A stretch of 7,955 bases of DNA from Pseudonocardia sp. (GTDB taxonomy: Bacteria; Actinomycetota; Actinomycetes; Mycobacteriales; Pseudonocardiaceae): positions 1-7,955 of the forward strand of contig JAKDLE010000104.1 in NCBI GenBank assembly GCA_030453005.1, read 5' to 3'. A program made the translations under genes and the position numbers. Positions 1-6,401 of the stretch are shown in pieces. The stretch's first letter is position 1. Each line of letters opens with the position of its first letter. Under the pieces are notes generated by a model. It worked only from the letters and a program-made list of their open reading frames with translations. It made no database searches and was not told where the DNA came from.

Positions 1-1638
1 GCTGCCCCACGCGACCGCCCGATGATCCAGCGGCGCGCGCGTGTCGCGCAGTGCCCTGGCCGCGAGCGCGGCCGCCGGCCGGTCGAGGTCGGCGGCCACC
101 TCCGCGAGCTGCGCGGCCTGGGTCCTAAGCGCCCCCGGTGTGGCCGCGACGGCGAGCCACGGCACGGGGCCGCCGGTGATCAGCGGCGGCGGATCGGTGA
201 CCCCAGCCGCACCGAGGGGCTCGGGGCCGGCCTGCTCGGGACCGGCCTGCTCGGGGGCCTGCTCCAGCACGACGTGCGCGTTCGTCCCCGACACCCCGAA
301 CGACGACACCGCCGCCCGCCGAGGCCGCTGCAGCTCCGGCCACGGCCGGGCGGAGCCTGAGACGGTCACGGCGCCTGTGGTCCAGTCCACCACCGAGGTC
401 GGGTCGTTCCCGCCAAGCGAGCCCGGCACGATCCCACGCTCCAGCGCGGTCACCGCCTTGATCACCCCGGCCACCCCGGCGGCGGCCTGGGTGTGGCCGA
501 TGTTCGACTTGACCGAGCCCAGCCAAACCGGGCGGTCCGCCGGGCGCGCCCTCCCGTAGGTGGCCAGCAGCGCGTTGGCCTCGATCGGGTCACCCAGCGC
601 CGTACCGGTCCCGTGGCCCTCCACCAGGTCGACGTCGTCGAGCCCGAGATCGGCCGCCGCGACCGCCGCGCGAATCACCCGCTCCTGCGCCGGGCCCGAG
701 GGCGCGGCCATCCCGTTGGAGGCCCCGTCCTGGTTGATGGCCGAGCCGCGGACGATCGCGCGCACCCGCCGCCCGTCCCGCTCGACGTCGGACAGCCGCT
801 CCAGCACCACCATCCCGACGCCCTCCGACCAACCGGTGCCGTCGGCACCGTCGGCGTAGGACTTGCACCGGCCGTCCGCGGCCAGCGCCCGCTGCCGGGA
901 GAACTCGACGAACAGGCCCGGCCCCGGCATGACCGTGACACCGCCGACGATCGCCCGGTCGACCTCACCGGACCTCAGGGCGGAGCAGGCGCTATGCAGC
1001 GCGACCAGCGACGACGAGCAGGCCGTATCCACTGTGACCGCCGGGCCCTCCAGACCGAGGAGGTAGGCGAGCCTGCCCGAGAGCACGCTGGCCGCGTTGC
1101 CCATCGTCAGGTACCCGTCGAGGCCGTCGGGCACCTCGGTGAGCCGGGCGGCGTAGCCCTGCGGCACCATGCCGATCCACACACCGGTGTTCGACCCGGC
1201 GAGCGCGCGCGGTGAGGTGCCGGACCGCTCGATGGCCTCCCACGCGACCTCCAGCACGAGGCGCTGCTGAGGGTCCATCGCCACCGCCTCGCGGGGTGAG
1301 ATCCCGAACAGGTCGGGATCGAAGCCCGCGGCGTCGTCGAGGAACCCGCCGCGCACGCACGTCGTCCGCCCGACCGTGTCGGGGTCGGGATCGTAGAGGC
1401 CGTCGACATCCCACCCGCGGTCGCGCGGGAACTCACCGATCGCGTCGCCGCCGGCCACGACCAGGTCCCAGAGGTCCTCCGGCGAGGCCACCCCGCCGGG
1501 GAACCGGCACCCCATCCCGACGATCGCCACCGGTTCGCGGCGGGCCGCCTCCGCGTCCCGCAGCAGGCGCTGGGTCCGGCGCAGATCGGTCATGACACGG
1601 TTGAGGTAGTCCCGCATCCTGGCGTCGTCGTTGGCCAT
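1..1638 (-). CDS. Modular type I polyketide synthase, N-terminal part (docking helix + KS + start of KS-AT linker)
   Basis: This is the first 546 codons of a modular PKS; the reading frame is still open at the left edge. Residues 1-32 ([15 protein letters not shown]...) form the charged helical N-terminal docking domain that receives the chain from an upstream PKS. The ketosynthase begins near residue 35 ([15 protein letters not shown]). It has all catalytic residues for decarboxylative Claisen condensation: Cys207 in [12 protein letters not shown], His342 in [15 protein letters not shown] and His382 in [30 protein letters not shown] closes the KS, and the residues from about 490 on look like the KS-AT linker, so an acyltransferase should follow outside the window. 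The active Cys and docking helix mark an extension module rather than a KSQ loading module. The ATG at 1636-1638 has a purine-rich AAGGGGG (1648-1654) nine bases upstream. An upstream PKS tail remnant ends 44 nt before this start, so both probably belonged to one operon. The product cannot be deduced from the KS alone. Confidence 0.97.
   Translation of the reverse strand, partial: MANDDARMRDYLNRVMTDLRRTQRLLRDAEAARREPVAIVGMGCRFPGGVASPEDLWDLVVAGGDAIGEFPRDRGWDVDGLYDPDPDTVGRTTCVRGGFLDDAAGFDPDLFGISPREAVAMDPQQRLVLEVAWEAIERSGTSPRALAGSNTGVWIGMVPQGYAARLTEVPDGLDGYLTMGNAASVLSGRLAYLLGLEGPAVTVDTACSSSLVALHSACSALRSGEVDRAIVGGVTVMPGPGLFVEFSRQRALAADGRCKSYADGADGTGWSEGVGMVVLERLSDVERDGRRVRAIVRGSAINQDGASNGMAAPSGPAQERVIRAAVAAADLGLDDVDLVEGHGTGTALGDPIEANALLATYGRARPADRPVWLGSVKSNIGHTQAAAGVAGVIKAVTALERGIVPGSLGGNDPTSVVDWTTGAVTVSGSARPWPELQRPRRAAVSSFGVSGTNAHVVLEQAPEQAGPEQAGPEPLGAAGVTDPPPLITGGPVPWLAVAATPGALRTQAAQLAEVAADLDRPAAALAARALRDTRAPLDHRAVAWGS
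227..256. repeat. Two-copy 15-bp tandem repeat inside the PKS linker
   Basis: The unit ccggcctgctcggg plus one variable base occurs twice in tandem (227-241 and 242-256). It keeps the PKS frame and encodes a doubled Glu-Gln-Ala-Gly-Pro stretch just after the KS domain. This is probably slippage in a flexible interdomain region and should be harmless. Confidence 0.7.
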
Positions 1639-1682
1639 GCTGTCGTGCCCCCTTGGGTACGTGCTCGGTTGCCGCCGCGTAC

Positions 1683-1890
1683 TCAGCCGGCCCCGAGCTC
1701 CTTGTCGATCAGCGAGAACATCTCGTCGTCGGTCACCGAGCCGAACTGGTCGTCCTCGGCGGTGCGCGCCGGATCCCGGCGTGTGTCGTAGCGACCGAGC
1801 ATCTGCCGCAGGCGGACGCGGATCTCGCCCTGCTCCGGCGCGGTGTCGGGCACCTGCGCCAGCGCGGCCCCCAGCCCGTCGCGGGCACGT
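1683..1890 (-). pseudogene. Orphan C-terminal tail of a type I PKS with docking helix
   Basis: About 65 codons ending at the TGA at 1683-1685 look like the extreme C-terminus of a modular [22 protein letters not shown] resembles the segment after the last carrier protein. [12 protein letters not shown] and a linker follow, then [16 protein letters not shown], the acidic helical C-terminal docking motif typical of actinomycete PKSs. No ketosynthase, acyltransferase, reductive or carrier domain lies upstream in any frame. Instead the DNA passes into methyltransferase sequence at a 24-bp palindrome (1878-1901). The tail sits immediately before the next PKS start, where the partner docking helix is expected. 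I infer that the body of an upstream PKS gene was deleted and its tail retained. An in-frame ORF from 2306 covers it, but its first two thirds are out-of-frame, arginine-rich sequence, so a functional product is unlikely. Confidence 0.75.
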
Positions 1891-1901
1891 GTGCCCGCGA
1901 C
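1878..1901. repeat. 24-bp palindrome at the methyltransferase/PKS-tail junction
   Basis: Two perfect 11-bp arms (gtcgcgggcac, 1878-1888, and gtgcccgcgac, 1891-1901) flank a 2-bp centre. On the right the reading matches a methyltransferase up to ...DRVRFQ. On the left it matches a PKS C-terminus in another frame. The palindrome therefore lies at, or within a few bases of, the illegitimate join and could mark the recombination breakpoint. Confidence 0.8.
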
Positions 1902-1902
1902 T

Positions 1903-2306
1903 GCGCCTGGAACCGGACCCGGTCCGCCATCCCCTCGCGGTCGGCGAGCTCGGTGGCGAGTTCCACGTCGTGTGCGCTGATCGACACCCCGACCACGTCG
2001 GCGCCGGTCGCGCGGTCCAGGTCGATCGACGGCCGCCCGGTCCCGCAGGCCCACGTCCGGGATCCGGCCCGCGTCGCGGCCGAGAGCGCCTCGATCATCA
2101 TCGCCGTGAAGCGCGCCGAGGCCTGAGCGACCGTCGCCGGGTCGCCGGGGCAGTCGCAAGAGCCGTAGTGCATACTCCCGCCGAAGTACCGGGTGAGGAA
2201 CTCGTCGGTCCGACGTAGAAGGTGCGACGTCGTCTGTCGTCGCCAAGGCCGCTCCCGCGCTCGAATGGATGTCCGTCCCGGGCCCGACGGCGTCGGTGGA
2301 CTGCAT
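1903..2306 (-). pseudogene. Decayed SAM-dependent methyltransferase, N-terminal half, multiple frameshifts
   Basis: The reading must be pieced together from three frames. A possible start is the ATG at 2304-2306. ATTDDV lies in one frame, RTFYVGP in the second, and DEFLTRYFGGSMHYG, then [20 protein letters not shown] in the third. [20 protein letters not shown] and [15 protein letters not shown] follow. This matches the family of small-molecule SAM methyltransferases (Rossmann fold, PF08241/PF13649 type) common as tailoring enzymes in polyketide and terpenoid clusters. SAM motif I, normally close to LDVGCGTGRP, is damaged: DVG is in one frame and [10 protein letters not shown] in another, needing compensating indels near 2065. 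Homology stops after motif II at the palindrome, and the C-terminal half is missing. The gene is dead unless several sequencing errors coincide, which the missing half argues against. Confidence 0.72.
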
Positions 2307-2315
2307 AAATGTCGG

Positions 2316-2339
2316 TCCGGCCCCTAAATCGAGCCTTGT
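2316..2339 (-). promoter_or_regulatory. Copy 1 of a 24-bp upstream element (shared with 5534-5557)
   Basis: This segment matches 5534-5557 at 23 of 24 positions and has the same orientation relative to the minus-strand genes. The core on the minus strand is ACAAGGCTCGATTTAGG. Weaker similarity continues about 11 bp towards the gene (roughly 29/35 overall). It lies 10 bp upstream of the possible start of the methyltransferase pseudogene. A shared promoter or activator site is the simplest reading. I see no known box in it. Confidence 0.55.
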
Positions 2340-2358
2340 GTCGATTGGGCGTCCCGCC

Positions 2359-2374
2359 GGTCGCCGGTGCGACC
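2359..2374 (-). terminator. Small hairpin after the first P450 gene
   Basis: A 6-bp stem (ggtcgc/gcgacc) with a 4-nt loop starts about 10 nt after the stop of the P450 gene at 2384. No T tract follows, so it is at best a weak or factor-dependent terminator. Confidence 0.3.
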
Positions 2375-2383
2375 TGAACCGGG

Positions 2384-3574
2384 TCAGTGCGTCCGCACGG
2401 GGAGCCGGGCCACCCGCGCCATCCCCGGCCGGGCGGTCCGTACCGGGTCACCGTCGAGCCTCAGCTCGGGAAAGCGGCCGAACAGCGAGGACAGGGTCAC
2501 CGCCGCCTCCTCACGGGCGAGTGCGGCCCCGAGGCAGCGGTGGATCCCGTACCCGAACCCGACGTGCCCCTCGCCGCGCCGACCGGCCTGCCGCGCGACG
2601 TCGAACCGCTCGGGGTCCGGCCGATCGGCAGCGTCGCGGTTGGCCGCGGCCAGCACCGGCTGCACCACCGCACCGGCCGGGATCGTCACCCCGCCGACCT
2701 CGACGTCCTCGACCGCGTAGCGGACCCGGATGACATGCACCGGGGAGAACAGCCGCATCAGCTCGTGCACCGCCGCCGGCCAGCCGGTCGGGTCGCGGCG
2801 CAGCCGGGCGAGCTGCTCGGGATGCCCCAGCACGGCGAGCACCGAGTTGGTGATCAGATGCGTGGTGGTCTCGTGTCCGCCGATGAGGAGGGTGGCGATC
2901 AGGCTGCTCATCTCGGCGTCGGAGAGCCGGTCGCCCTCGTCGCGCGCCTGCACCAGCGCGGTGACCAGGTCACCGGCCGGGTCACGACGGCGGGCCGCGA
3001 TCAGCGCGTGCACCGACTCGGTCATCTCAGTGAACGTGGCCGACAGGTCGGTCATCGTCATCACCGACTCTCCCCAGCGCAGCCAGACCGCCTGATCGGC
3101 CGCGGGCACCCCGACCAGCTCGCAGATCACCGCGCTCGGCAGCGGGTAGGCCCGCGCCTCCACCAGCTCGGCCCGCGTGCCGAGACCGTCGAGCAGGCCA
3201 TCGACGATCCGCTGGACGTGCGGGAGAACGTCGGTGACCCGCCGGACGGTGAATGCGCGCGACACCAGCTTGCGCAGCCTGGTGTGCTCGACGCCGCCCG
3301 CGTCGAGGATCGAGTCGGTGAGCGGGCGGGCCACCTCTTCACTCACGCCGAGCTGGGCCAGCACCGCGTCCCGCACGCTCCGGTCCCCGACCGGGCTGGT
3401 CCGCAGGCGTGCGTCGCTGAGCACGAACCGCACGTCCTGAGCACGGGTGACGTACCAGGCGGGCGAGCCGTCCAGGGTGGTGCCGAGCACTGGGGGGCCG
3501 AGCCAGGCCGACCATCCGCCCGGGTCGGCGACGGCAGGATCAGTGAGCGACGGGCCGCGTTGAGTCGTGGTCAT
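2384..3574 (-). CDS. Cytochrome P450 (polyketide tailoring hydroxylase type), 396 aa
   Basis: This is a soluble class I bacterial P450 of typical length without a membrane anchor. It would need separate ferredoxin and ferredoxin reductase partners, which are not in the window. The I-helix oxygen-activation motif is GGHETT (232-237), where the first residue is Gly rather than the usual Ala. The K-helix ExxR is E271-L-M-R274, PERF lies at 321-324, and the heme loop FGYGIHRCLG (340-349) has Cys347 as thiolate ligand. HTRLRKLVSRAF near 97-108 is the C-helix heme-propionate contact. The style resembles CYP107/CYP105-like enzymes that hydroxylate or epoxidise macrolides; the substrate is not readable from sequence. 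The ATG at 3572-3574 is preceded by AGAGGAC (3581-3587) at good spacing. It is a paralogue of the P450 at 4199-5410, sharing DGSPAWYVTRA, RLRKLVSRAFT, VICELVGVP and GWP.AV.ELMR. A 16-bp palindrome lies 22 bp upstream. Confidence 0.97.
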   Translation of the reverse strand: MTTTQRGPSLTDPAVADPGGWSAWLGPPVLGTTLDGSPAWYVTRAQDVRFVLSDARLRTSPVGDRSVRDAVLAQLGVSEEVARPLTDSILDAGGVEHTRLRKLVSRAFTVRRVTDVLPHVQRIVDGLLDGLGTRAELVEARAYPLPSAVICELVGVPAADQAVWLRWGESVMTMTDLSATFTEMTESVHALIAARRRDPAGDLVTALVQARDEGDRLSDAEMSSLIATLLIGGHETTTHLITNSVLAVLGHPEQLARLRRDPTGWPAAVHELMRLFSPVHVIRVRYAVEDVEVGGVTIPAGAVVQPVLAAANRDAADRPDPERFDVARQAGRRGEGHVGFGYGIHRCLGAALAREEAAVTLSSLFGRFPELRLDGDPVRTARPGMARVARLPVRTH

Positions 3575-3595
3575 CGGATGGTCCTCTCTGAGGTT

Positions 3596-3611
3596 GCTCG
3601 ACCGGTCGAGC
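3596..3611. promoter_or_regulatory. 16-bp perfect palindrome upstream of the first P450, candidate TetR operator
   Basis: gctcgaccggtcgagc reads identically on both strands. It sits between the end of the TetR gene and the SD of the P450 gene, 22 bp from its ATG. Size, symmetry and position fit an operator for a dimeric TetR protein, most simply the one encoded immediately upstream. Binding is inferred, not shown. Confidence 0.5.
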
Positions 3612-3638
3612 CCGAAGATGCATGATCAACGAGGTGGG

Positions 3639-4175
3639 TCAGGGACCCGGTAGCCGGCCGCGACGGTGGAGGCGATCGTGGTGAGCGCGGCCCCGGGTGG
3701 ATACGCGACCGACCAGGTACCGCTGCTCGGCGACGGTCAGATCGGTACGCAGGCAGCCCGCATCGCGCAGCAGGGTGAGCTGCTCGCTGAGCACGGCGTC
3801 GCGCCGCGTGCGGAACGCATCGAGCTGCCCGAAGACCAGCTGCGCGAGATGGCCGAGGACCGCGTCGTCGCCCACGTGCACGGCGCGAGTCACCGGGTCG
3901 TCGGCGATGTCCTCGTAGGTCCCGCGCTGCATGTCGCCGGGAAGCACGGCGTGCGGATCGGCGTCCATCCGATCGGCGACCCCGTCGACGAGGCGTCGCT
4001 GGGCACGCAGCAACATGGCCATGAACGGGTCGTCCTTGCTGCGGACGTGCAGGTAGACAGTGCCCTTCCCGACGGCCGCCGCACACGCCACGTCCTTGAT
4101 CCTGACCCGCCGGTACCCGAACCGGACGAGCAGCGATCCGGCAGTGTCGAGGATGCGGTCAACACGTCCGCTCAT
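3639..4175 (-). CDS. TetR-family transcriptional regulator, C-terminus possibly frameshifted
   Basis: This encodes 178 aa, somewhat short for the family (usually about 190-210). The N-terminal DNA-binding domain is clear: RVDRILDTAGSLLVRFGY, then the helix-turn-helix RIKDVACAAAVGKGTVYLHV (25-44). The ligand-binding domain follows to about LRTDLTVAEQRYLVG (142-156). After residue ~155 the frame becomes Arg/His-rich (RGRAHHDRLHRRGRLPGP), whereas the adjacent frame reads VAYPPGAALTTIASTVAAGY and ends at a TGA at 3626-3628. A +1 shift near 3710 is therefore likely, giving about 183 aa. The gene starts 23 nt after the upstream P450 stop, with only a weak ribosome site, so it is probably cotranscribed with that P450. 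It likely represses the P450 cassette, possibly through the palindrome at 3596-3611. The ligand could be the pathway product or a toxic intermediate. Confidence 0.9.
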   Translation of the reverse strand: MSGRVDRILDTAGSLLVRFGYRRVRIKDVACAAAVGKGTVYLHVRSKDDPFMAMLLRAQRRLVDGVADRMDADPHAVLPGDMQRGTYEDIADDPVTRAVHVGDDAVLGHLAQLVFGQLDAFRTRRDAVLSEQLTLLRDAGCLRTDLTVAEQRYLVGRVSTRGRAHHDRLHRRGRLPGP

Positions 4176-4198
4176 GGACGATTTCCGAGCAGCCCGGC

Positions 4199-5410
4199 TC
4201 AGCGGATACGGACCGGCAGCTCTCCGACCAGACGCATGCCGGGCGACGACGTCCTTACCGGATCGCCGACGAGTGCCAGGTCGGGGAAGCGGGTGAACAA
4301 TGTGCTCAGCAGGATCTCCATCTCCTGCCGGACCAACGCGGAGCCCAGGCAGTGGTGGATGCCGTGGCCGAATCCGACGTGACCCCCTCCGCGGTGCGCG
4401 GCCCGCCGTGCGACGTCAAGGTTGTCCGCGTTCGAGTACTCGCGGGGGTCGGTGTTCGCCGCGAGGAGCACCGGCTGCACCATCTCCCCTGCGCGGATCG
4501 TGACGCCGGCCAGCTCGACATGCTCCGTCGCGTACCGCATCCGCGTGATCTGCACCGGCGAGCACATCCGCATCAGCTCGTTCACGGCGACGGGCCAACC
4601 TTCCGGCTCGCGACGGAGGCGGTCGAGCTGGTCGGGATGCTCCAGCAGGGCGATCACGGAGTTCGCGATCAGATGCGCGGTCGTCTCGTGTCCTGCGGCG
4701 ACGAGCGCCAGGACGAGGCTGACCATCTCCTCGTCGGCGAGCCGGTCGCCGTCCTCCTCCTGGGCCTGCACCAGCCCGGTGACCAGGTCCCCGGTCGGCT
4801 CGGCTTGCCGCGCACGGATCAGCGCCCGAACGTTCTCGACCATCCCCTGCCGAGCGTCGGGCACCCGCTCCGGATCCATCTTGCACAACACCGCGCTCCA
4901 CCGCCGCCAGTCCGGCCGATCGGCTTCGGGCACCCCCACCAGCTCACAGATCACCGTGATGGGAAGCGGGTAGGCCAGCTCGTCCACCAGATCGACGGTC
5001 TCCCCGCGGTCCACGGCGTCGAGGAGGCGGTCGGTGATCTCCTGCACCCGGGGTCGCAGGTCGGTGACGCGCCGCATGGTGAACGCGCGTGACACGAGCT
5101 TGCGCAATCTGGTGTGGTCGGCGCCGCCCCTGTCGAAGACGGAGTCGGTGAGCGGCCCACCCTCCTCCGTCGACATCCCAAGGCTCTCGAGGAGGGCCTT
5201 GCGGAGGTCGACGGCGCCGAGTATCCCGTCCGGACTCGTCACGAACCGCGGGTCGCCCAACACGAACCGGACGTCCTCGGCGCGCGTGACGTACCAGGCC
5301 GGTGAGCCGTCCATCGCCCGGCCCTTCACCACGGGTCCCTCCTCCCGCACACGCCCCCAGACGCCCATCGGGTCGGTGGCGACGGTGGGGTCCAGCAGGT
5401 CGGGTTGCAT
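4199..5410 (-). CDS. Cytochrome P450 (polyketide tailoring type), 403 aa
   Basis: This is a soluble class I P450 paralogous to the one at 2384-3574. Its motifs, numbered from the start chosen here, are AGHETT (239-244) in the I helix, E278xxR281 in the K helix, and the heme loop FGHGIHHCLG (347-356) with Cys354. The meander segment reads EYSNADNLDV instead of the PERF of its paralogue. I choose the ATG at 5408-5410 because a near-ideal GGAGG (5416-5420) ends 5 nt upstream. An in-frame GTG at 5420-5422 would give four extra residues (MEVP) but overlaps that ribosome site. No electron-transfer gene is adjacent. The TetR gene follows 23 nt after the stop, implying one transcript. The intergenic region upstream carries a copy of the 24-bp shared element. 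Oxidation of the polyketide from the neighbouring PKS is inferred from context; regiochemistry is unknown. Confidence 0.97.
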   Translation of the reverse strand: MQPDLLDPTVATDPMGVWGRVREEGPVVKGRAMDGSPAWYVTRAEDVRFVLGDPRFVTSPDGILGAVDLRKALLESLGMSTEEGGPLTDSVFDRGGADHTRLRKLVSRAFTMRRVTDLRPRVQEITDRLLDAVDRGETVDLVDELAYPLPITVICELVGVPEADRPDWRRWSAVLCKMDPERVPDARQGMVENVRALIRARQAEPTGDLVTGLVQAQEEDGDRLADEEMVSLVLALVAAGHETTAHLIANSVIALLEHPDQLDRLRREPEGWPVAVNELMRMCSPVQITRMRYATEHVELAGVTIRAGEMVQPVLLAANTDPREYSNADNLDVARRAAHRGGGHVGFGHGIHHCLGSALVRQEMEILLSTLFTRFPDLALVGDPVRTSSPGMRLVGELPVRIR

Positions 5411-5734
5411 CGGAACCTCCACATTTCGGTGCGCTCACCGGACTAGGTGACGCCGTTCCTCGACGACGCGTTCGGAGGGATTCCCGTCCGGTTTCGTCGA
5501 CGAGGGCCAAGGTCGAACGACGATGAACATCCATCCGGCTCCTAAATCGAGCCTTGTTCCACCTCAGCGGGGCGGATGCCACGGTGGCGCGGCGGTCGGC
5601 ACGATCGCGTCGACGTCGGAGTAAGCGCTACCGGACCGGACCAGCTTCAACGTGCGATCGTTGGCGAGCTCACCAGATAACGGAGACGCCAGGAGTTCAC
5701 CTGACTTCGGCGGCGTCGAGCGCCCGCCGACCAG
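5411..5734. other. Intergenic control region upstream of the second P450
   Basis: This 324-bp gap lies between the distal TetR gene and the P450 and contains no plausible ORF. It holds the P450 ribosome site (5416-5420), a short interrupted palindrome tcacc-N6-ggtga (5435-5450), a 10-bp palindrome tcgtcgacga (near 5494-5503) and the second copy of the 24-bp element (5534-5557). The gap and these signals suggest that the P450-TetR-P450 block has its own promoter rather than reading through from the TetR gene. I find no clear -35/-10 pair and no strong terminator for the TetR gene. Confidence 0.5.
5534..5557 (-). promoter_or_regulatory. Copy 2 of the 24-bp upstream element (shared with 2316-2339)
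   Basis: This is nearly identical (23/24) to the copy before the methyltransferase pseudogene, with the same minus-strand core ACAAGGCTCGATTTAGG. Its gene-proximal edge is about 124 bp from the P450 ATG, which allows a promoter plus leader. Two copies upstream of two separate transcription units of one cluster suggest coregulation by a pathway activator. Confidence 0.55.
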
Positions 5735-6316
5735 TCAGATCGGCTTGAACGCCGCGAGCGCGGGATCGGGCGCGATGGGGTCGAGCATGGCTCGGGACAC
5801 GTGTGGTCCCGCTTCGTTGGTCAGCACGTCGACGCCCAACAATCGGGAGAGGTGCTCGTGCAGGACCAGCCCGCCGAGTCGCGTGGCGGTGTAGACGGCA
5901 GCTCTGGTCCGCGCGTCGGTCAGGCCGGACCTGTCGACGAGGTAGCGCTCGACGAGCTCGACCATCTCGTCGAAGACGGCCGCCGCCGCGGGCGAGCCGT
6001 CGACCAGTGCTCGGGCCAGATACTTCACCACGGGCTGGGACGCCTCGTACACGGTCCCGAGGAAGGCGGGCTCGCCAAGGCGATGATCGTCGAGGCCGGC
6101 CTCGGCCTGGGTGTGGAAATACTCCAGAACGTGCCGATCGCACGCGTCTCTCAGCCCGTCCTTCGTGCCGAAGTGGTGCTGTACCAGCGCCGGTGAGAAG
6201 CCCGCCCGCTCGGCGATGGCGCGGATCGTGGCGCCCGAGACGCCCCGGGCGCCGAACTCCACCAGCGCGGCGTCGCGGATTCGAGCACGGGCAGTGAGGT
6301 CCTCGACTGGCGGCAC
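5735..6316 (-). CDS. TetR-family transcriptional regulator (193 aa from the GTG start)
   Basis: The N-terminal domain reads DLTARARIRDAALVEFGARG, then the helix-turn-helix TIRAIAERAGFSPALVQHHF (30-49), followed by GTKDGLRDACD, a standard TetR fold. The all-helical C-terminal part (VFDEMVELVERYLVDRSG, ATRLGGLVLHEHLSRLLG) is the dimerisation/ligand domain found in many uncharacterised actinomycete repressors. The start is uncertain. A TTG at 6356-6358 opens the frame but would translate the AT-rich promoter-like patch into MSVWLTVCVYRLLV, which does not look like TetR sequence. I prefer the GTG at 6314-6316, which has no Shine-Dalgarno but lies 9 nt after TATAGA, as expected for a leaderless message. 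The frame is clean to the TGA at 5735-5737. It is unrelated in detail to the TetR at 3639-4175. It may autoregulate through the palindrome and repeats just upstream, and it probably marks the right edge of the cluster. Confidence 0.92.
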   Translation of the reverse strand: MPPVEDLTARARIRDAALVEFGARGVSGATIRAIAERAGFSPALVQHHFGTKDGLRDACDRHVLEYFHTQAEAGLDDHRLGEPAFLGTVYEASQPVVKYLARALVDGSPAAAAVFDEMVELVERYLVDRSGLTDARTRAAVYTATRLGGLVLHEHLSRLLGVDVLTNEAGPHVSRAMLDPIAPDPALAAFKPI

Positions 6317-6325
6317 GACCAGCAG

Positions 6326-6354
6326 TCTATACACACATACAGTCAGCCATACAG
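6326..6354 (-). promoter_or_regulatory. AT-rich promoter/operator of the distal TetR gene
   Basis: In a GC-rich background this short stretch is AT-rich. Two exact copies of catacag (6336-6342 and 6348-6354) occur 12 bp apart, with a related tatacac at 6329-6335. On the minus strand TATAGA (6326-6331) resembles a -10 box and ends 9 nt before the GTG start. No convincing -35 is present at 17 bp. The direct repeats could be a regulator site overlapping the promoter. Confidence 0.5.
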
Positions 6355-6384
6355 ACAATCAATGGATCTTGATGAAACCTGACC

Positions 6385-6401
6385 GATCGGGTGACCCGAT
6401 C
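6385..6401. promoter_or_regulatory. 17-bp palindrome upstream of the distal TetR gene
   Basis: Perfect 8-bp arms gatcgggt and acccgatc surround a single central g. The site lies about 70 bp upstream of the preferred GTG start, beyond the AT-rich promoter patch. This is a typical size for an autoregulatory TetR operator or an upstream activator site. Function is inferred only from symmetry and position. Confidence 0.45.

Noticed and set aside
1683..2306. A genuine 207-aa protein in the single open frame
   Set aside because: The N-terminal two thirds are Arg/Asp-rich out-of-frame readings of methyltransferase sequence; only the PKS tail is in its native frame.
2316..2352. tcgagcc and tcgattg on the plus strand as SARP heptamer repeats
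   Set aside because: The spacing is 12 rather than 11 bp, only two loose copies exist, and the second copy of the element lacks the second heptamer.
2387..3625. Long plus-strand open frame of 412 codons opposite the first P450
   Set aside because: It is a shadow of a gene with complete P450 motifs; its His/Arg/Gly-rich translation has no domain, as expected opposite GC-rich coding DNA.
3666..5092. Plus-strand open frames opposite the TetR (3666-4382) and the second P450 (4352-5092)
   Set aside because: They run antisense to well-supported genes, have no ribosome site or domain, and show shadow-type composition.
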